Shown here in pieces: positions 11,341 through 22,694 of a stretch of DNA of 64,000 nucleotides (position 1 is its first letter; every line of letters begins with the position of its first letter). The translations under genes were made by a program, and so were the position numbers. The stretch comes from Karstenula rhodostoma CBS 690.94. Taxonomy: Eukaryota > Ascomycota > Dothideomycetes > Pleosporales > Didymosphaeriaceae. The stretch is taken from assembly GCA_010093485.1 (NCBI GenBank), contig MU001495.1:868001-932000 (forward strand). The letters are read 5' to 3'. Under the pieces are notes generated by a model that was not told the DNA's origin, searched no databases, and worked only from the letters and a program-made list of their open reading frames with translations.

Positions 11341-12049
11341 TGTGACAGAATAGAGCAGAACAAAACAGTGAAGAAAGGATATTGACGAGAAGAAAATAGG
11401 CGACTGGATGGTAACAGTAGCTGGACTTTGGCGATTGAAGTACTCTTAGAGTGTCGGCGATTCGGGCCTAAAAGCACGGCTGCGCTGCATGGCACTCCTT
11501 CGCGACCGATTACACGGAGTCTTCATCTATTCGTTGCAGAGCTATACCCAACTTGGACACGCACTGGCACTCATCTGCCAGTCGTACGGTATCCCCATAG
11601 CGCACAACTCTTGGCAACGTGTATCCGCTCGGTACAACGAGAAGAGCGATGGAAGCATGGCGGGGATGGTGAGGCTGGGTAGGAGATTAAGGGACAGACC
11701 GCCAGAGATGGGGGCGCACTTTCCGAAAACGGAACGGACTCTAGGATCTGCTCTCGCTTCTGCACCGCGAGATTACAATGAGCGCAAAGTTTCTCATCAG
11801 GTGACATCGGATCGGAAACAACTGAACGAGCCGATTTTATGAGCTGTCTGCAGCCTATAGCTGCACTCGCCATGTCCTAGAACCAACCCGTCTTCTATGT
11901 TGCCTCAAAATGACGCCACGCAATTAGCATCAGAGGGAAGAACGTTTCACATGTAATTTATGAGTACGGTTTCTACATACATCTTCGAGATCACAGCTTC
12001 TGCTCCCTGCGCTCATCAGCCCAAGCACTGCGTACCACAGGACAGCAGC
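11341..12049. other. Intergenic, no gene seen
   Basis: About 700 bases holding the promoter of the DJ-1-like gene and the region after the GST gene. Several overlapping short frames at 11430-11870 show no family features and no splice-linked continuation. Confidence 0.4.
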
Positions 12050-12748
12050 TTACGACTTGGGTACGAACCGTGGTGGTCCTGTCGCACTGATCGAAGCCTC
12101 TAGATCCTCATCCGGGTCGCCTTTCTTCATTGCTCTCTGGTAAGCCGGTCGTGCCGTAACTCTCTTCAGCCATGCCAGGATACCAGGGTACTCGGTCAAA
12201 TCCAAGGGCTCGAACCGACGAATCGTGGTGAAGCACCACGTTGTCATCACGTCGGCGGCGGTGAATTCATCACCGGCCAGGTAGTCGTTCGACTCCAGAC
12301 GGTTGTTGAGGTGCCCAACGGCCTTCTTCACGCGTTCATCGGTGCCTTGATAACGCGGGTCTTGCGAATCGATCCCAAAAAGGCGCGCCTGGAATCTACG
12401 GAAGATGGTGGGCTGCAAATTTCCATTCGAGAAGTGAAGCCAGTACAAGTAGTCGGCGTAGTTTGGATGCGAAGGTGGTAGAGCAAGTCGACCGCTCCCA
12501 TATTTGTTGATAACGTAGTCGACAATCGCGCCCGACTCTGCGAGGAAGAGCGGGTTCTCCGGATTGGAAGTGGCGTCCTCTAGTAGAGGCGATGCTCCCA
12601 TTGGGTGTTTCTCTTTCAGTTCTGGCGGTGAAAGGAAAGGGCTGCGCTGGTAGAGCTTGATTTCATACGGGATACCGAGTTCTTCGAGGAGGAAGGGGAT
12701 CCGCTCGCCCTGGCCGACTTGGAGGTGGTGGACGGTGAGTTTGGCCAT
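12050..12748 (-). CDS. Glutathione S-transferase
   Basis: A single-exon cytosolic-type GST of 232 residues, the usual family length. The N-terminal thioredoxin-like domain (about 3-88) starts LTVHHLQVGQGERIPFLLEE and includes the glutathione-binding ESGAIVDYVINKYG turn near residues 71-84. The all-helical C-terminal domain (about 95-215) contains YLAGDEFTAADVMTTW, the N-capping box and hydrophobic staple region common to GSTs. The overall pattern fits the GTT1-like fungal group. Its role is conjugation of glutathione to electrophiles or peroxide removal; the substrate cannot be read from sequence. The upstream region has CCAAT near 12872 and an AT-rich stretch at 12850-12895. Confidence 0.93.
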   Translation of the reverse strand: MAKLTVHHLQVGQGERIPFLLEELGIPYEIKLYQRSPFLSPPELKEKHPMGASPLLEDATSNPENPLFLAESGAIVDYVINKYGSGRLALPPSHPNYADYLYWLHFSNGNLQPTIFRRFQARLFGIDSQDPRYQGTDERVKKAVGHLNNRLESNDYLAGDEFTAADVMTTWCFTTIRRFEPLDLTEYPGILAWLKRVTARPAYQRAMKKGDPDEDLEASISATGPPRFVPKS

Positions 12749-14133
12749 GTTGATTGAAATTACTGATCTTGGCTAGTTGGTAACGTTTTATGTATTGACA
12801 GAAGAACCGATTTTATATGGCGATGTTGTCAGTCTGGATTTCGAGGCGATTATAATTAGTGGAGCCTGTAGCCAATCAAGGCGTTATATACGGAAAGCCG
12901 CGACTCCGCCGACATAAAAAGCCGCTAGCAACTCGGTAAACCACTGCGGGGAACTCGCCCTCCACGACTCGCACCTAAAAGAGTCAAAGGTATTCCAAAT
13001 GTTTGGCATTTTCGTTGTCAAAGTAATCCCTGTTGGCCGGAGATGGCGACTCGGAGCTACTAGCTCACTCGTGCGACAAAATAGCTTGGACAAGTCGCTA
13101 CTATCGGGCCGGCAGCGAGAATGGCGAATTCACCGAGGGCGGAAAAAATACGTGGTTTTGGGGCATCCCGCTTCGAACTTGTCTCAATGACCATTATCAT
13201 ACTCTTTCCGGGGTCATGGAAGCTTCGGCCTATGATGTGTCTACGGGTACGAGCTCGTCACGTGAGTCTACCCATCGAAAGATTGGGCGAAACTACGGAA
13301 ATCTGCACTTTCACTTCAGGATTTTACAAGGTTCAACCAGTATGTTGCAACATCCCTGTTTGTTGACGAGAAAGTGATGAATATTTTCCGTATCTTAATT
13401 TCCCTTTCCACGAGTCGGGTGAAAACAAACTCCAGTACAATGGCAAGTACAACACACCATAAGAGGCTGGCCCTCATCCTGCTGAGTCCGCTGGCGCTTC
13501 GATTGTTCAAACGGTCTCCTGTGACCTGCTTATTATTAAATAGCTTATACAGATAGACGCTGACAATCCCGGAACCGTGATTGTTCAAGTTCATACAAAG
13601 TATTCACTTGCTGGCTCGTACAGAGAAACGTTCGCGGAGGTGCTAAATCTAGGTAAGCGAAGTCCATAATTCAAGCTTATCTGGAACGACAGTTCCTGAG
13701 ATGGAAGCACAATGCTCTCAAAAGCCAATGCATCGCCCTGAAATTCTACGGCTATTGCGACTTAGCTAAGCCTCAGCATCTGCTCTCTGACAAGCTAAAC
13801 CGCGCTTATTCGCGAACCGTCGGATTAAATGCACCGGTTTTCCTTACATCAACAGGTTCATCCAAGCACTTGGTGACTAGAGAGGTGGATCGATGTACAC
13901 GAGTGGAGTTGTATCATCATCGTCCAACCAATCAACGCGCAAGATATCCGAACGAGCCTCTCAGGTGCCTACATCTTATGGAACACAACAACATGAACGC
14001 GATATCAACTCAATCTTAACCCCGGTCTAGAATCAAGTATAAAGCTTTGCCAACAAGAAGTCTCCCCTCGATCTGCATCATCCTCACCTTTCACCCCAAG
14101 CCCTCGATTGCACTGCAGCCACTTCCCAAAAAA
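12749..14133. other. Intergenic between divergent genes
   Basis: About 1.4 kb between the divergently transcribed GST and SnoaL-like genes, so it carries two promoters. An E-box-like TCACGTGA lies near 13257. No frame here has recognisable protein character. Confidence 0.45.
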
Positions 14134-14622
14134 ATGCCACCCACGACCACCCTTCCCTCCCTCACCCCCCGCGAAGCCATCGCCGACGCCCTCTCCCGCT
14201 GCGTCCTCGGCATTGACACCAACTCCCGCCCGCTCTTCGAATCCGCCTGCGTAAAAGACGAAACCATGACCATCTCCATCGGTCCGATCGTCCTCGAAGG
14301 CTGGCCCGCCATCAGCGCCTACATGGAGCGCGTGTTTCACCTCATCACCACGCACATCATCAGTAACGTGCGCATTGCAGTCGAGGACGGCGCAGATACA
14401 GCGACGTTGACTGCACACGCGATTTCATATCATGTGAGGGAAGAGGATGCATTGAAGGTGGAGGATACGTCGTATACAGCGAGTTCGTTGTATGATATTG
14501 AGATGGTGAAGGATGCGGGGGACGGGTTGTGGAAGATTAGGAGGTGGGGATTTGAGGTGCTGTGGACGACGGGGAAGAGGTCGGTGATGGTTCCTGAGGA
14601 AGAGGAAGTGTCGTTGAGGTGA
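14134..14622 (+). CDS. SnoaL/NTF2-like domain protein
   Basis: A single-exon protein of 162 residues starting at the ATG in an A-rich context (AAAAATG). The order of elements matches the SnoaL-like/NTF2 fold: helix with TPREAIADALSRCVLGID, strand with KDETMTISIG, an EGWPAISAYMERVF helix, and long beta strands ending in GLWKIRRWGFEVLWTTG. Proteins of this type include scytalone dehydratase, polyketide cyclases and many uncharacterised small binding proteins. I see no clear catalytic His/Asp set, so the function is open. Codon composition changes sharply along the gene, from C-rich to G-rich third positions, as in other small genes of this window. Confidence 0.82.
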   Translation: MPPTTTLPSLTPREAIADALSRCVLGIDTNSRPLFESACVKDETMTISIGPIVLEGWPAISAYMERVFHLITTHIISNVRIAVEDGADTATLTAHAISYHVREEDALKVEDTSYTASSLYDIEMVKDAGDGLWKIRRWGFEVLWTTGKRSVMVPEEEEVSLR

Positions 14623-14704
14623 TTGTAACATTGCGCAACTGACGGGGTGTAAGGAACACACCGCACTGGTTGAGAGAATTTGAATGTATACGCTTTGTAT
14701 TGTC

Positions 14705-15675
14705 CTAGGTGTACTCGCGTCTGGGATAATGGTTCGATGAAGGAACATAGACGTCCTCGTCGATCGCCTGCGCGACAGAAGTGTAGCTCCACGGACTAAG
14801 GTGTGCAGGCGCAATCTCTTTGTCGTTACCGTACTTTGTGGCGAAGGCACCGATGATTGTGCCTGTCACGTTCAGTTCTGCACGCCTTCGTTTGAAGCCG
14901 ACTAACCTACTTGTAAACGGCCACTTCCCCCAGACATAATCACTGCGATTCGCTTCACCCACGCGAACGACCTGTGAGGGGTGATTCAGAGACGCAGCCT
15001 TGAACACGTACTTATGTTCGTCTACAGCCTCCACTTCAGTTGTATGGGGTGTGAAAGGCACGATCCCCGGATAGCAACTGTCCTCGGTTCTGGCACCGTC
15101 TCGTTGGGCTTCCCAGACGCTTCGACGCTGCACTTCAGATGCGGCACTAGAGTCTTACTGTCTCAGCTGCTGGATAGATTACCAATGCTGAGATGGATGT
15201 GCTGCAGCTTTGTCAGGACAACAGGGATACCTGCCTCGCCGCTGCTTGTCGTAGACTTGAAGGACAAATCGACACTGAGGACGAGCTTGGTGCTGGTTTT
15301 CTTGCGCGCGATAACGCCAAGGCCTTTTTCCGTAGGACGTTAGCTAGTGTCGGATGTGTGGTCAACCCTCGAAGGTGAGATGCGCAAGGTGTTAGGTTAG
15401 CCGCGCGGGGAGATGGCGAAGATATCGCGCTTCGGGATCCTCCAGTGGACAAACTGCCGTTGAAATTTGCTTCCAGGATTGAAGTCCACAACATAGGGCT
15501 CATTCATCCAAGACCTAGTGCCAGATATAACTGTATTGGCTGGTAGCAAAACAAACAACACAGATATGTGACCATCGTTCTGGATCTGGTACACACACAA
15601 TCCATACCGGAACCCGCTCATACGCCCTTTCACTACGTCAAGTAAGTGCAGTACGCAGGAATTCCGAAACGCCAT
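14705..15675 (-). pseudogene. Unresolved or decaying gene
   Basis: Three protein-like stretches lie in order on the minus strand but do not join cleanly. The first (15675-15397) contains GFRYGLCVYQIQNDGHISV and FVHWRIPKRDIFAISPRG then a stop. The second (about 15300-15165) reads KTSTKLVLSVDLSFK and PVVLTKLQHIHLSIGN then a stop. The third (about 15130-14705) contains GIVPFTPHTTEVEAVDEHKY and ends YVPSSNHYPRREYT. A GT..AG pair (about 15158-15128) could link the last two, but I found no good splice between the first two. The beta-rich pattern is vaguely like a fungal arrestin-type protein, which is a guess. It may be a real multi-intron gene that I could not assemble, or a pseudogene. Confidence 0.3.
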
Positions 15676-16174
15676 TTACTCAGGAACGAAGTTTTCAGCC
15701 ATTTTTATCGGGCTTGAGGAGATGTATTAAACCTTTGAATTTAAGTTTTGAGAGTTATAAACCATTCATCCAGCCAGTTTACTTACATCATCCGACCATG
15801 TAACTTAGCTATCTCTTAATGCGAGCAACATATATATCCGCTGGCAGTGGCAGACCGCAAACCCCACCCAGATAGCAGGTCTCTTTCCACACGTAGACGC
15901 CAAGCACAGCACCGCAGAGCATCAACCCCAACAGGTTGAATCCCAACCCAGGCAGTTTTCAACCTGCACAACCCGCTCCGGGACACGCGTGAAGGCCCAA
16001 CCGTCACCATAGCTAAACCAAACGCACTACAGTCCCCTCCAAGCCTCTCTCTCCGAGCCTCGCCCCTTTAAAAACCTCCCCGGCAATTCCTCACACAACG
16101 CGACAACACCACACCACACTACACGACACCACGCTCCAAACCATCCAACCACCTGACCCGAGTAACCCACAACA
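15676..16174. other. Intergenic, no gene seen
   Basis: About 500 bases. The part from 16020 to the next ATG is strongly C- and A-rich (CCACACCACACTACACGACACC type), a composition often seen just before fungal start codons. Confidence 0.4.
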
Positions 16175-16661
16175 ATGGACCCCACACCCCCCACCACCGC
16201 CCTCGCCTCCCTAACCCTAACCCCCCACACCCCTCCTCACATCCTTAACCTCCCTCCTCACCGCCACAAACAGCCTAACCCCCCACCTCGCCGACCCCTC
16301 CACCCTATGCGCCCACCCAGCCCGACGCGCCCTCCTCCACGAAGTGCTGAAAGACTGTTTACTCCGGCGGAACCAGATCTTTACGCGGTATAGGGGCGTG
16401 CTTGCTGGGAAGGGGAAAGCACGTGGGAATGGGGAAGGGGAAGAGGAAGGGAAAGGGAAAGAAAAAGCAGAAGAGGAAGCAGAGGCGGTGCGGCTGTGGG
16501 AGGAGGTGGAGAAAGTGCTTGAGGGGGTGCTGGAGAGGTGTAGGGTTTGGGGGGTTTTTGGGGGGGAGGAGATGGAGGGGTTGAGGGGGGTTTGTGAGCC
16601 GGGGTTTGATTGGGGGGATGGGCGTGTGGATGGATGGGTGAGATGGGGATCTGGCTCTTGA
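16175..16661 (+). pseudogene. Small orphan gene interrupted by a frameshift
   Basis: From the ATG at 16175 the frame begins MDPTPPTTALASLTLTP and then degenerates into Pro/His-rich sequence. From about 16221 the frame shifted by one base is clean: TSLLTATNSLTPHLADP, then ARRALLHEVLKDCLLRR, a Lys/Glu/Gly-rich linker and a helix LWEEVEKVLEGVLERCRVW, ending at the TGA at 16659-16661. The second frame has stops just upstream and no ATG, and there is no GT dinucleotide between 16175 and about 16345, so an intron cannot explain the switch. A run of six C at 16221-16226 lies at the junction, so either a sequencing or assembly slip or a real inactivating insertion is likely. The protein family is not recognised. 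Confidence 0.5.
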
Positions 16662-16966
16662 GATGATTGCTTTGTGGCTTAACACTTCTACTGGGTTGGA
16701 TGAATCGATGGCGAGGTTGGTTTTGGAGGATTGCGTTGGGGACGGATGACGTAGTTGGTCTGAGATGAGTACCTAACTGTCTTCATTGAGAGACATAAAG
16801 GCCTGCGCGGGGAACTACGCAAGTCGTACACTTCCTTCCACAGTATAGACATGCTGCATTACAGTTGCCCATATCCTGGCATCTTCCAGGCCTGCCTTGA
16901 ACTGTCATTTCTTCTTTTTATTTCTTATTGTGTTTTCTTCGACCATACAGCAGCAGATTTCCCTCC
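16662..16966. other. Intergenic, no gene seen
   Basis: About 300 bases between convergent 3' ends. Nothing recognised. Confidence 0.4.
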
Positions 16967-17804
16967 CTACTCATTCTCCCCCTTCTCAAACCTTTCCTTC
17001 CTCTCCTCCTCCCTCTTCCTCTGCATCTCCTTCACCTTCTCCGGCGGACTATCCTCAATCAAATCGCTAGAATCGCTCAGCCCGCTCCACTTCGGCAGGC
17101 CATCCGGGATATCCATGACACGCTGCCCATAAAACATGTGGCAGCGGGGCTTGAAATATGCCTTGTCCTCGTCGCTCTTGAGGTGGATGAGCGACGGGAA
17201 GAGCAGGATCATGTTGCGGCCCTCGTCCATGATGGGAGAGTGGCAGTAGCTGCAGCGCACTTTGCATGGCAGCTTGTGCTCGATGGACTTGTCGCTTGGG
17301 TCGTACCATTCGAGGTTGTGGTGGCCTTCGATGAAGTTGATGTCGGTTTTGTGGAAGATGGCGGCCCATTGGAAGGGGGCGGCTGCGCGTGTCCACATCA
17401 GCGCCTGCATCCATACTGGAAAAGAAGAAGGGCGTTTGAGGGAAGAGAAGAAACATACCATGCTGCGTCTGACACGTAGTGCAATGGCAGAGCTTGCTGT
17501 CCAGCGGCTCTTTCCTGCTGAGCTGGTACTGCACCTTGCCGCAGTGGCAGTTGGCCTCGTACTTGACGTCGAAGTCATCGTTCTTCTCGTGCACGCGGTA
17601 CGGCGGGCGCGTCTTCCACTCGCTGATTCCCGTGGTCTCGCCGCCGCGGCGCTGGGGGTGGTTCTCGCTCATTTTGGGGCCGGTCGTAGCAAAAGCTCTT
17701 GTGTTGTGTGAAAGGTGCGCGGCTATGAGACGTGCGCGTGGGAGTGCTGACGAGGTGCACGTTAGTGGCAAGCGACGGAGGGCGATTGAACAAGGGAAGG
17801 ACAT
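16967..17804 (-). CDS. GFA/CENP-V zinc-binding family protein, probably mitochondrial
   Basis: Two exons, 17804-17459 and 17415-16967 (43-bp intron), give 264 residues. The N-terminus (about 1-42) is rich in Arg, Ala and Ser without acidic residues, like a mitochondrial presequence, with an internal MSENHPQ that could be an alternative start. The core carries the zinc-binding pattern of glutathione-dependent formaldehyde-activating enzymes: CHCGKVQY, then CHCTTCQTQHG, and later KVRCSYCHSPIMDEGRNM followed by hydrophobic LLFPSLI. The tail is an Arg/Glu-rich helix (EKVKEMQRKREEERK). Members bind glutathione or act on small thiol adducts; the specific substrate is unknown. A perfect palindromic TGACGTCA lies 96 bases upstream of the start codon. 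Confidence 0.9.
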
Positions 17805-17899
17805 GTGTGTACTTTTTGTAAGAGAGAGAGGTTTATTTGTTATTCATGTGGATGCAATGGTGGTTTTATTGTTTGCGTGCATTTGGGAGGTACGCGCCT

Positions 17900-17907
17900 T
17901 GACGTCA
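17900..17907. promoter_or_regulatory. CRE-type palindrome TGACGTCA
   Basis: An exact cAMP-response-element palindrome about 96 bases upstream of the GFA-family start codon. bZIP factors of the Atf1/CREB type bind this sequence in fungi, often under stress. A match of 8 bases can occur by chance, so the assignment rests on its position. Confidence 0.35.
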
Positions 17908-18162
17908 CCATGATATCGCGCTAATAACATATTATTACCACAGTGGGTAGGATGATTATCGATGATCCGCGCATATGGGATTGTGCAGATCGCTTTTTCA
18001 TGATGCATATCTTTGGTGCCACCAAGCCCCAGCACGCGACCAGACACTCTGTTCAGTTCTCAATGCATTCTTCATAAGACTACCTCGCCGATACAAATGC
18101 TCAACAACAGCGCTCAATCAATAATACGAATGTGGTATTTCAAGACGGCCGACGGGCCAACT

Positions 18163-21100
18163 CTACGCGCCTTGCAACAGCTTCTGCGCTTCCTTCGCAC
18201 TTAGGCCAAACACATTAACTAGGTAGTCGAGCCTGCATCAGGTTAGCAGAGTTTCGGACGTGGAGTAGGCAGCAATTCACTTACTTGACGTCCCCCGCGA
18301 TCCTCCTCTTCACCGCCCCAAACTCCATCTCGACTTTGTCGCTGACCGCCATCTGCGTCTTTGTGTGGATCGTTTTGACCCTCAGCTTGAATCTCCCGCT
18401 CACGGGCCTGTGATCTGAGACTTTCACGCTGTCGTGCCGTCGGTATTCGGTTTGCTTGATCTTGCCCAGACCGCGATACAGCAGCCTGTCGCACCACGCG
18501 GGCGAGCGCTTCTTCTCAGATGTGTCGTAAGTATCCGTTCCAACATCGTACTTGTATGTGGGCGCGAACGTGATGGGGGCTTCATTGAACGCGCGCAGTC
18601 GTAGTCCCGGGTTTCGTTTTCGAGATAGGAGAAGCTGGTCGCGTTCGAGGAGTTTGCTGAGGTTGCCTTGCTTCACAGCGGAAACGACGGAATCGCGCGT
18701 CATGGAGTCGATGCGGTAGTTGAGATCGCCGTTGAGGATGCAGATTTCGTGATCGAGTATCATAGAGCCGTCGCCGCCGCCCACAAAGAAGTTGGTGCAA
18801 TCTTTCGGTGATCGATTGCGTGGCAAAGGTGCTGCTTCCATGATAGAGGCCGCATCGTTATTTCTGTGTTGTGTCTGCGACTGTCCAGCTGCCAGATGGC
18901 AGTTGATGAAGCAGAGAGATGAATCGTCGATGAGGAAACGAACGACCAACGCGCCTTTGTTTCCGACACGACCACTGAAACCAAGCTTGATTTCCGCTGC
19001 GCTAACGTCGCGAATTTTGGTGCGTTCCGAGTTCTTCACGAAGATGCAGGTGAAGAGTCCAACCAGGTTCGCTGTATGGAGCAGAGTATAATTCTGCCGG
19101 GGACAGTGTTCATCCAAGACGCGAACGAGATGGTCGCGCCATGCACGGTATTGGTGAGACATGTGCTCCTGTTCGTGGGTTTCTTTCGACTTCTTCTTCT
19201 TGAAAAAGCTTTTGGCCGTGATCTTCTTGTTTTCCAGGTCTACCAGCTCTTGGAAACCAAATACAAGAATGTCGGCGGGGTCTTCAGGCTGTAGCAATTC
19301 CCGGAAGAAGTTCTGATCTTGCTCGTTATGTCTTAACTCGGTGGGCTTTACTGCGCCGGCGTTCCAGGTCATGACTTTGGCTGTCAACTCTCGGAACTCG
19401 CAGTACTCGGAGTCGCGCTCGTGCATTTGGGTTTCTACGGTTGTCAGAATCTTTCTGGTCGCTCGTGGCGGGATACGTACCGTGCCAGTCATCCTTCATC
19501 ATGCCGTCCCATATGCGCAGAATGTTGTCAGAGCCCAACGTCGCGACCTGGAGGCGGTCCAACTTCCAGATGCTTGTTTTATCAGCCAAGATCCCGAAGA
19601 TGACCTTCTCATGAGCCTTCCAGTCTTTCATCACTTTCCACGGTGTGCTGCTGAGATCGTAGACGTAGACCATGCCTGTGCTATATCCAGCCCACAGATA
19701 GTCGCCCACACCAACCAGCGAGCTTATCTTGTACAGGCTTACATTCACGACGCCCAGACATTCGAAGCCCTTTTTCGCGTAGATGGTGACTTTCCCATCA
19801 TTGTGTCCAAAGTAGACGCGGTCCGGTTGGCTGCTCAAAATAGCACCAGAAGTGACGTCGCCCACATTTAGCTGCGACAGACCTCCTTGTGTCAGTTCCT
19901 GAAAGTAGTTGCCGTCGCCCGTCCGCTTGTAAACGCGCAATTCTCTGGCGTAAGCTACCCAGAGCTGTGACCCTGATATCATCGAGAAAGTGTGCCCGCT
20001 ACGGACGCGGTATGCGCAAGGTGTTTGTTGAAGCGTTGGCGAACCTGTATCATCCGGTGGCCATATGTGTAGTTTGCCTTCGTCGTCCAACGACCACATC
20101 TCGGACGCATATCGAAATATCTTCACAATTGGTGCGCCTTTGTGCGCTGTGCTCTTCGTGCACACAACACTTTGAGTCGAAATGTCGATCTCGTGCATCT
20201 CGCCGGTGTTCATGCCGAGCCATAGCCGCTTGCCTTCATCCTCAACGTCTTTTGCAGGCCGAAATGCCACCGCGGTAGCTTTGACTGTATCTCCATGGCT
20301 GATACTCATCAAGAGCCTGCCATTGAGTACATTCCATACATTTGTTACGTAACCAGTTGTACATATGTATTCGCCACATATGGCGAACAGCTTAGTCTCG
20401 TAGCCTGTCGGTATTAATGAAGTCCCAGCATCAAAGACAGGCGGTCTGCGATTCGCTTGCGAAGAATCCGGATAGTCGGTAAGAGCAGCGCCCGGCTTCT
20501 CGTTTGCGGTATCGGTATCATCCGAGTCGTAGCTATAGGGCTGCGATGCTTTGCGTGGTTGTGCGGGCGTGGGAGCGGGAACAGGGGTAGGGACAGGGCG
20601 TCTAAATTCTCCAGAGTTTCGCGGCGGCGGTGGCCTCGGAGGTTCAAGCGATTTGCGTGATTCTGCATGAGCGGCTGAATACATCTCCGTCGTATGGGTT
20701 CTTCTCGGCAGCGGCATGAATCTATTCGTAGTTTCAGCCACCATGGCAGGGGAACGGAATGTGTCCATCGATCGCCGTACTGGTGGCTCAGGGGCTGCCG
20801 GCCTTTGTAAAACCATGCTTTTACGCATGTCCACGTTGTCTCGTTCCCTCCGCGCTGGCAGAGTGGGACGGTCCTCGGACAGATCGCCTGTGCTTTGATG
20901 TCGCCCCGGAGGGGGATTTCTAGACGACTGATGCGCAAAACCTTGGGCTCGGGGATCCGACGAAGGTAGCTTCTCAGCTACTGCATGATGGATAGGAGGC
21001 GGCGGGAAATATTCATCCCTGAGATTAGTGAAGCGCTTTGGGGGACTAGTATCTTTTTTAGGCGAAGGTGGTTTCTCGGGACTGCTGGGCGGCGTGCTGA

Positions 21101-21974
21101 AGGGCGACACATCTCTTCTATCTCGGTCTGCATCATGTCTCGGGGCAAGCGAAGATGACCTTGGAGGTGGGTCCACGGGTTGCGGTTTTGTGACTATCTT
21201 GGGTTTGCCGGCGCGATTGACAGGAGGCGGGACGGGCGGCGCAGAAACGCTATGCCGGTCGAACGCGCCACTCTTGCGCGAATCCACGGTTGGGGCGGGC
21301 TTCGATTCTAGGGGTATCGCAGGAGTGTTGTTCTGACTGGAAATCTTGAACGACTTTGCGCCATTTGGCATCGTTGGACTCTGCGAGGAGGTGGCGAGTG
21401 ATGAATGGAACGAAGCCCGCGAAGAAAGCGGCGAGTGTACATGCGGGTCTGGAGAATGGGGCGGAGGAGAGGATGGCGAATTGACCATGACCCTGGGCGG
21501 TGATCTCGTAGGGGACCGCGGCGAGAAAGCTACCATGGACGTAGGGCGCGGTTTGGGGACGCTCCAGGGCGACCGCATACTCCTCCCCCGCGGCGTCGCA
21601 GGACCTGTCCCGCTGGTGTCTAGGAGATTCGCCGTCGAGTGGCGCCCACCATTTTGCCACGCGATGTCCAGCGACATGCGCCCATCCCTCCTGCTGTCCT
21701 CCACGGCCAGGCGGTCGACGGCCTGGGGCGACGGTTGTCGAGGGCTTGCGGACGCCGGGGGTTTGTTGGCACCAAGATTGTTTTCGAAGAAGCTGCGGAG
21801 AGAGGAGACTGGTTTCTGTTCGTAGTCAGAGCATGTTTATGGCACACATTTGCCATAGTGTGGTGTTGTGTTGGAAAAGGCATGCTAGGGGGGCCAGAGC
21901 TTGGAGCTGAAGGGCGGGGGAGCACTCACAATGGACGAGCCATCCGTCTTGTCCGCAGCATTGGAGGGCTCCAT
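18163..21974 (-). CDS. Inositol-polyphosphate 5-phosphatase with WD40 domain
   Basis: Four exons, 21974-21930, 21815-19481, 19434-18285 and 18232-18163, give 1199 residues. The short first exon supplies MEPSNAADKTDGSSI and joins in frame to KPVSSLRSFFENN. Residues to about 480 are proline/serine-rich and disordered. About 485-790 form WD40 repeats (YICTTGYVTNVWN, LWLGMNTGEMHEID, MWSLDDEGKLHIW, YLWAGYSTGMVYVYD, TLGSDNILRIWDG). About 795-1165 is the 5-phosphatase catalytic domain: FGFQELVDLE, GFSGRVGNKGAL, CHLAAG, LNGDLNYRID near 1030, RSPAWCDRLLY near 1106 and VSDHRPVSG near 1134, all catalytic residues intact. It should remove the 5-phosphate from phosphoinositides or inositol phosphates at membranes. 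The last exon adds a helical tail (LDYLVNVFGLSAKEAQKLL) of UBA-like look. This architecture resembles plant FRA3-type enzymes rather than yeast synaptojanins. Confidence 0.94.
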
Positions 21975-22694
21975 GGCGCTCCTCGTCAACCGGCGCCAAA
22001 GTCAACGTTATGGATGCTCATCGACTGTCCAGGGTCCGTTCCCATTGAGCGCCGACGGTGTGCTTGGAAAACGTGAGGACGCCTGAACGGGGGGTTTTCA
22101 TGCGGCGCGGAGGTCCTGGGGCGGCCACAACAGGCAGGGCAGCAGCGGGCGTATGCGGTGTAGCGAGCGACAGCGTGTGTGGACTTGGGGCACCGAGGCG
22201 TCAGAGAGCGTCCAGGCGGCGATGGGTGAGCGGGACCTATGAATGAGGATGGAGATGGTCGACGGCAGGAAAGGCGGGGGACGCGTGCGATGGTGGTTTC
22301 AGACGCAGCGCAGCAAACGCGGCGGCGAACCGGGGGAGCGTGACGGAGCGACTGGAGTGTTTGCGAGCGGTGCAGCGAAGTGTGGGCGAGGAATGTGCTC
22401 GGTGGAGGCCATCTTACGACGTAGTGTGGCTGACGTACAGCCAACGGCTCCCAGTGGTCCACCGCGCCCGTTGCGACAGACGTCTTGGGTTCCTGCATTT
22501 CCGACGCACAATTCAGCCAGACCCTGTAAACACTGCCGCGACGCCCAACGTCCAAACGCGCGCACCGACGCCGCAACTGCAAACACGACGCTCGACCGCC
22601 ATCCGCCATCCGCCATCCGCCATCCGCCATCCGCCATCCTCCTCCGCCGCAATCGCAATCGCAACCGCACCCTGAGGCACGCCGACGCCTCGAC
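21975..22694. promoter_or_regulatory. Divergent promoter region, 5-phosphatase / CHY gene
   Basis: About 720 GC-rich bases between two divergent starts. Long open frames here on both strands are compositional. It includes a six-copy 7-bp tandem repeat listed separately. Confidence 0.45.
22596..22637. repeat. Six tandem copies of CCGCCAT
   Basis: Six exact head-to-tail copies of a 7-base unit, about 60-100 bases upstream of the CHY gene start, followed by short AATCGC repeats to about 22672. It lies in the likely promoter or 5' leader and may vary in copy number between strains. Confidence 0.9.

Noticed and set aside
16209..16226. CCCTAACCCTAACC telomere-like stretch
   Set aside because: Only two units inside a C-rich coding start; no telomeric array and genes continue on both sides.
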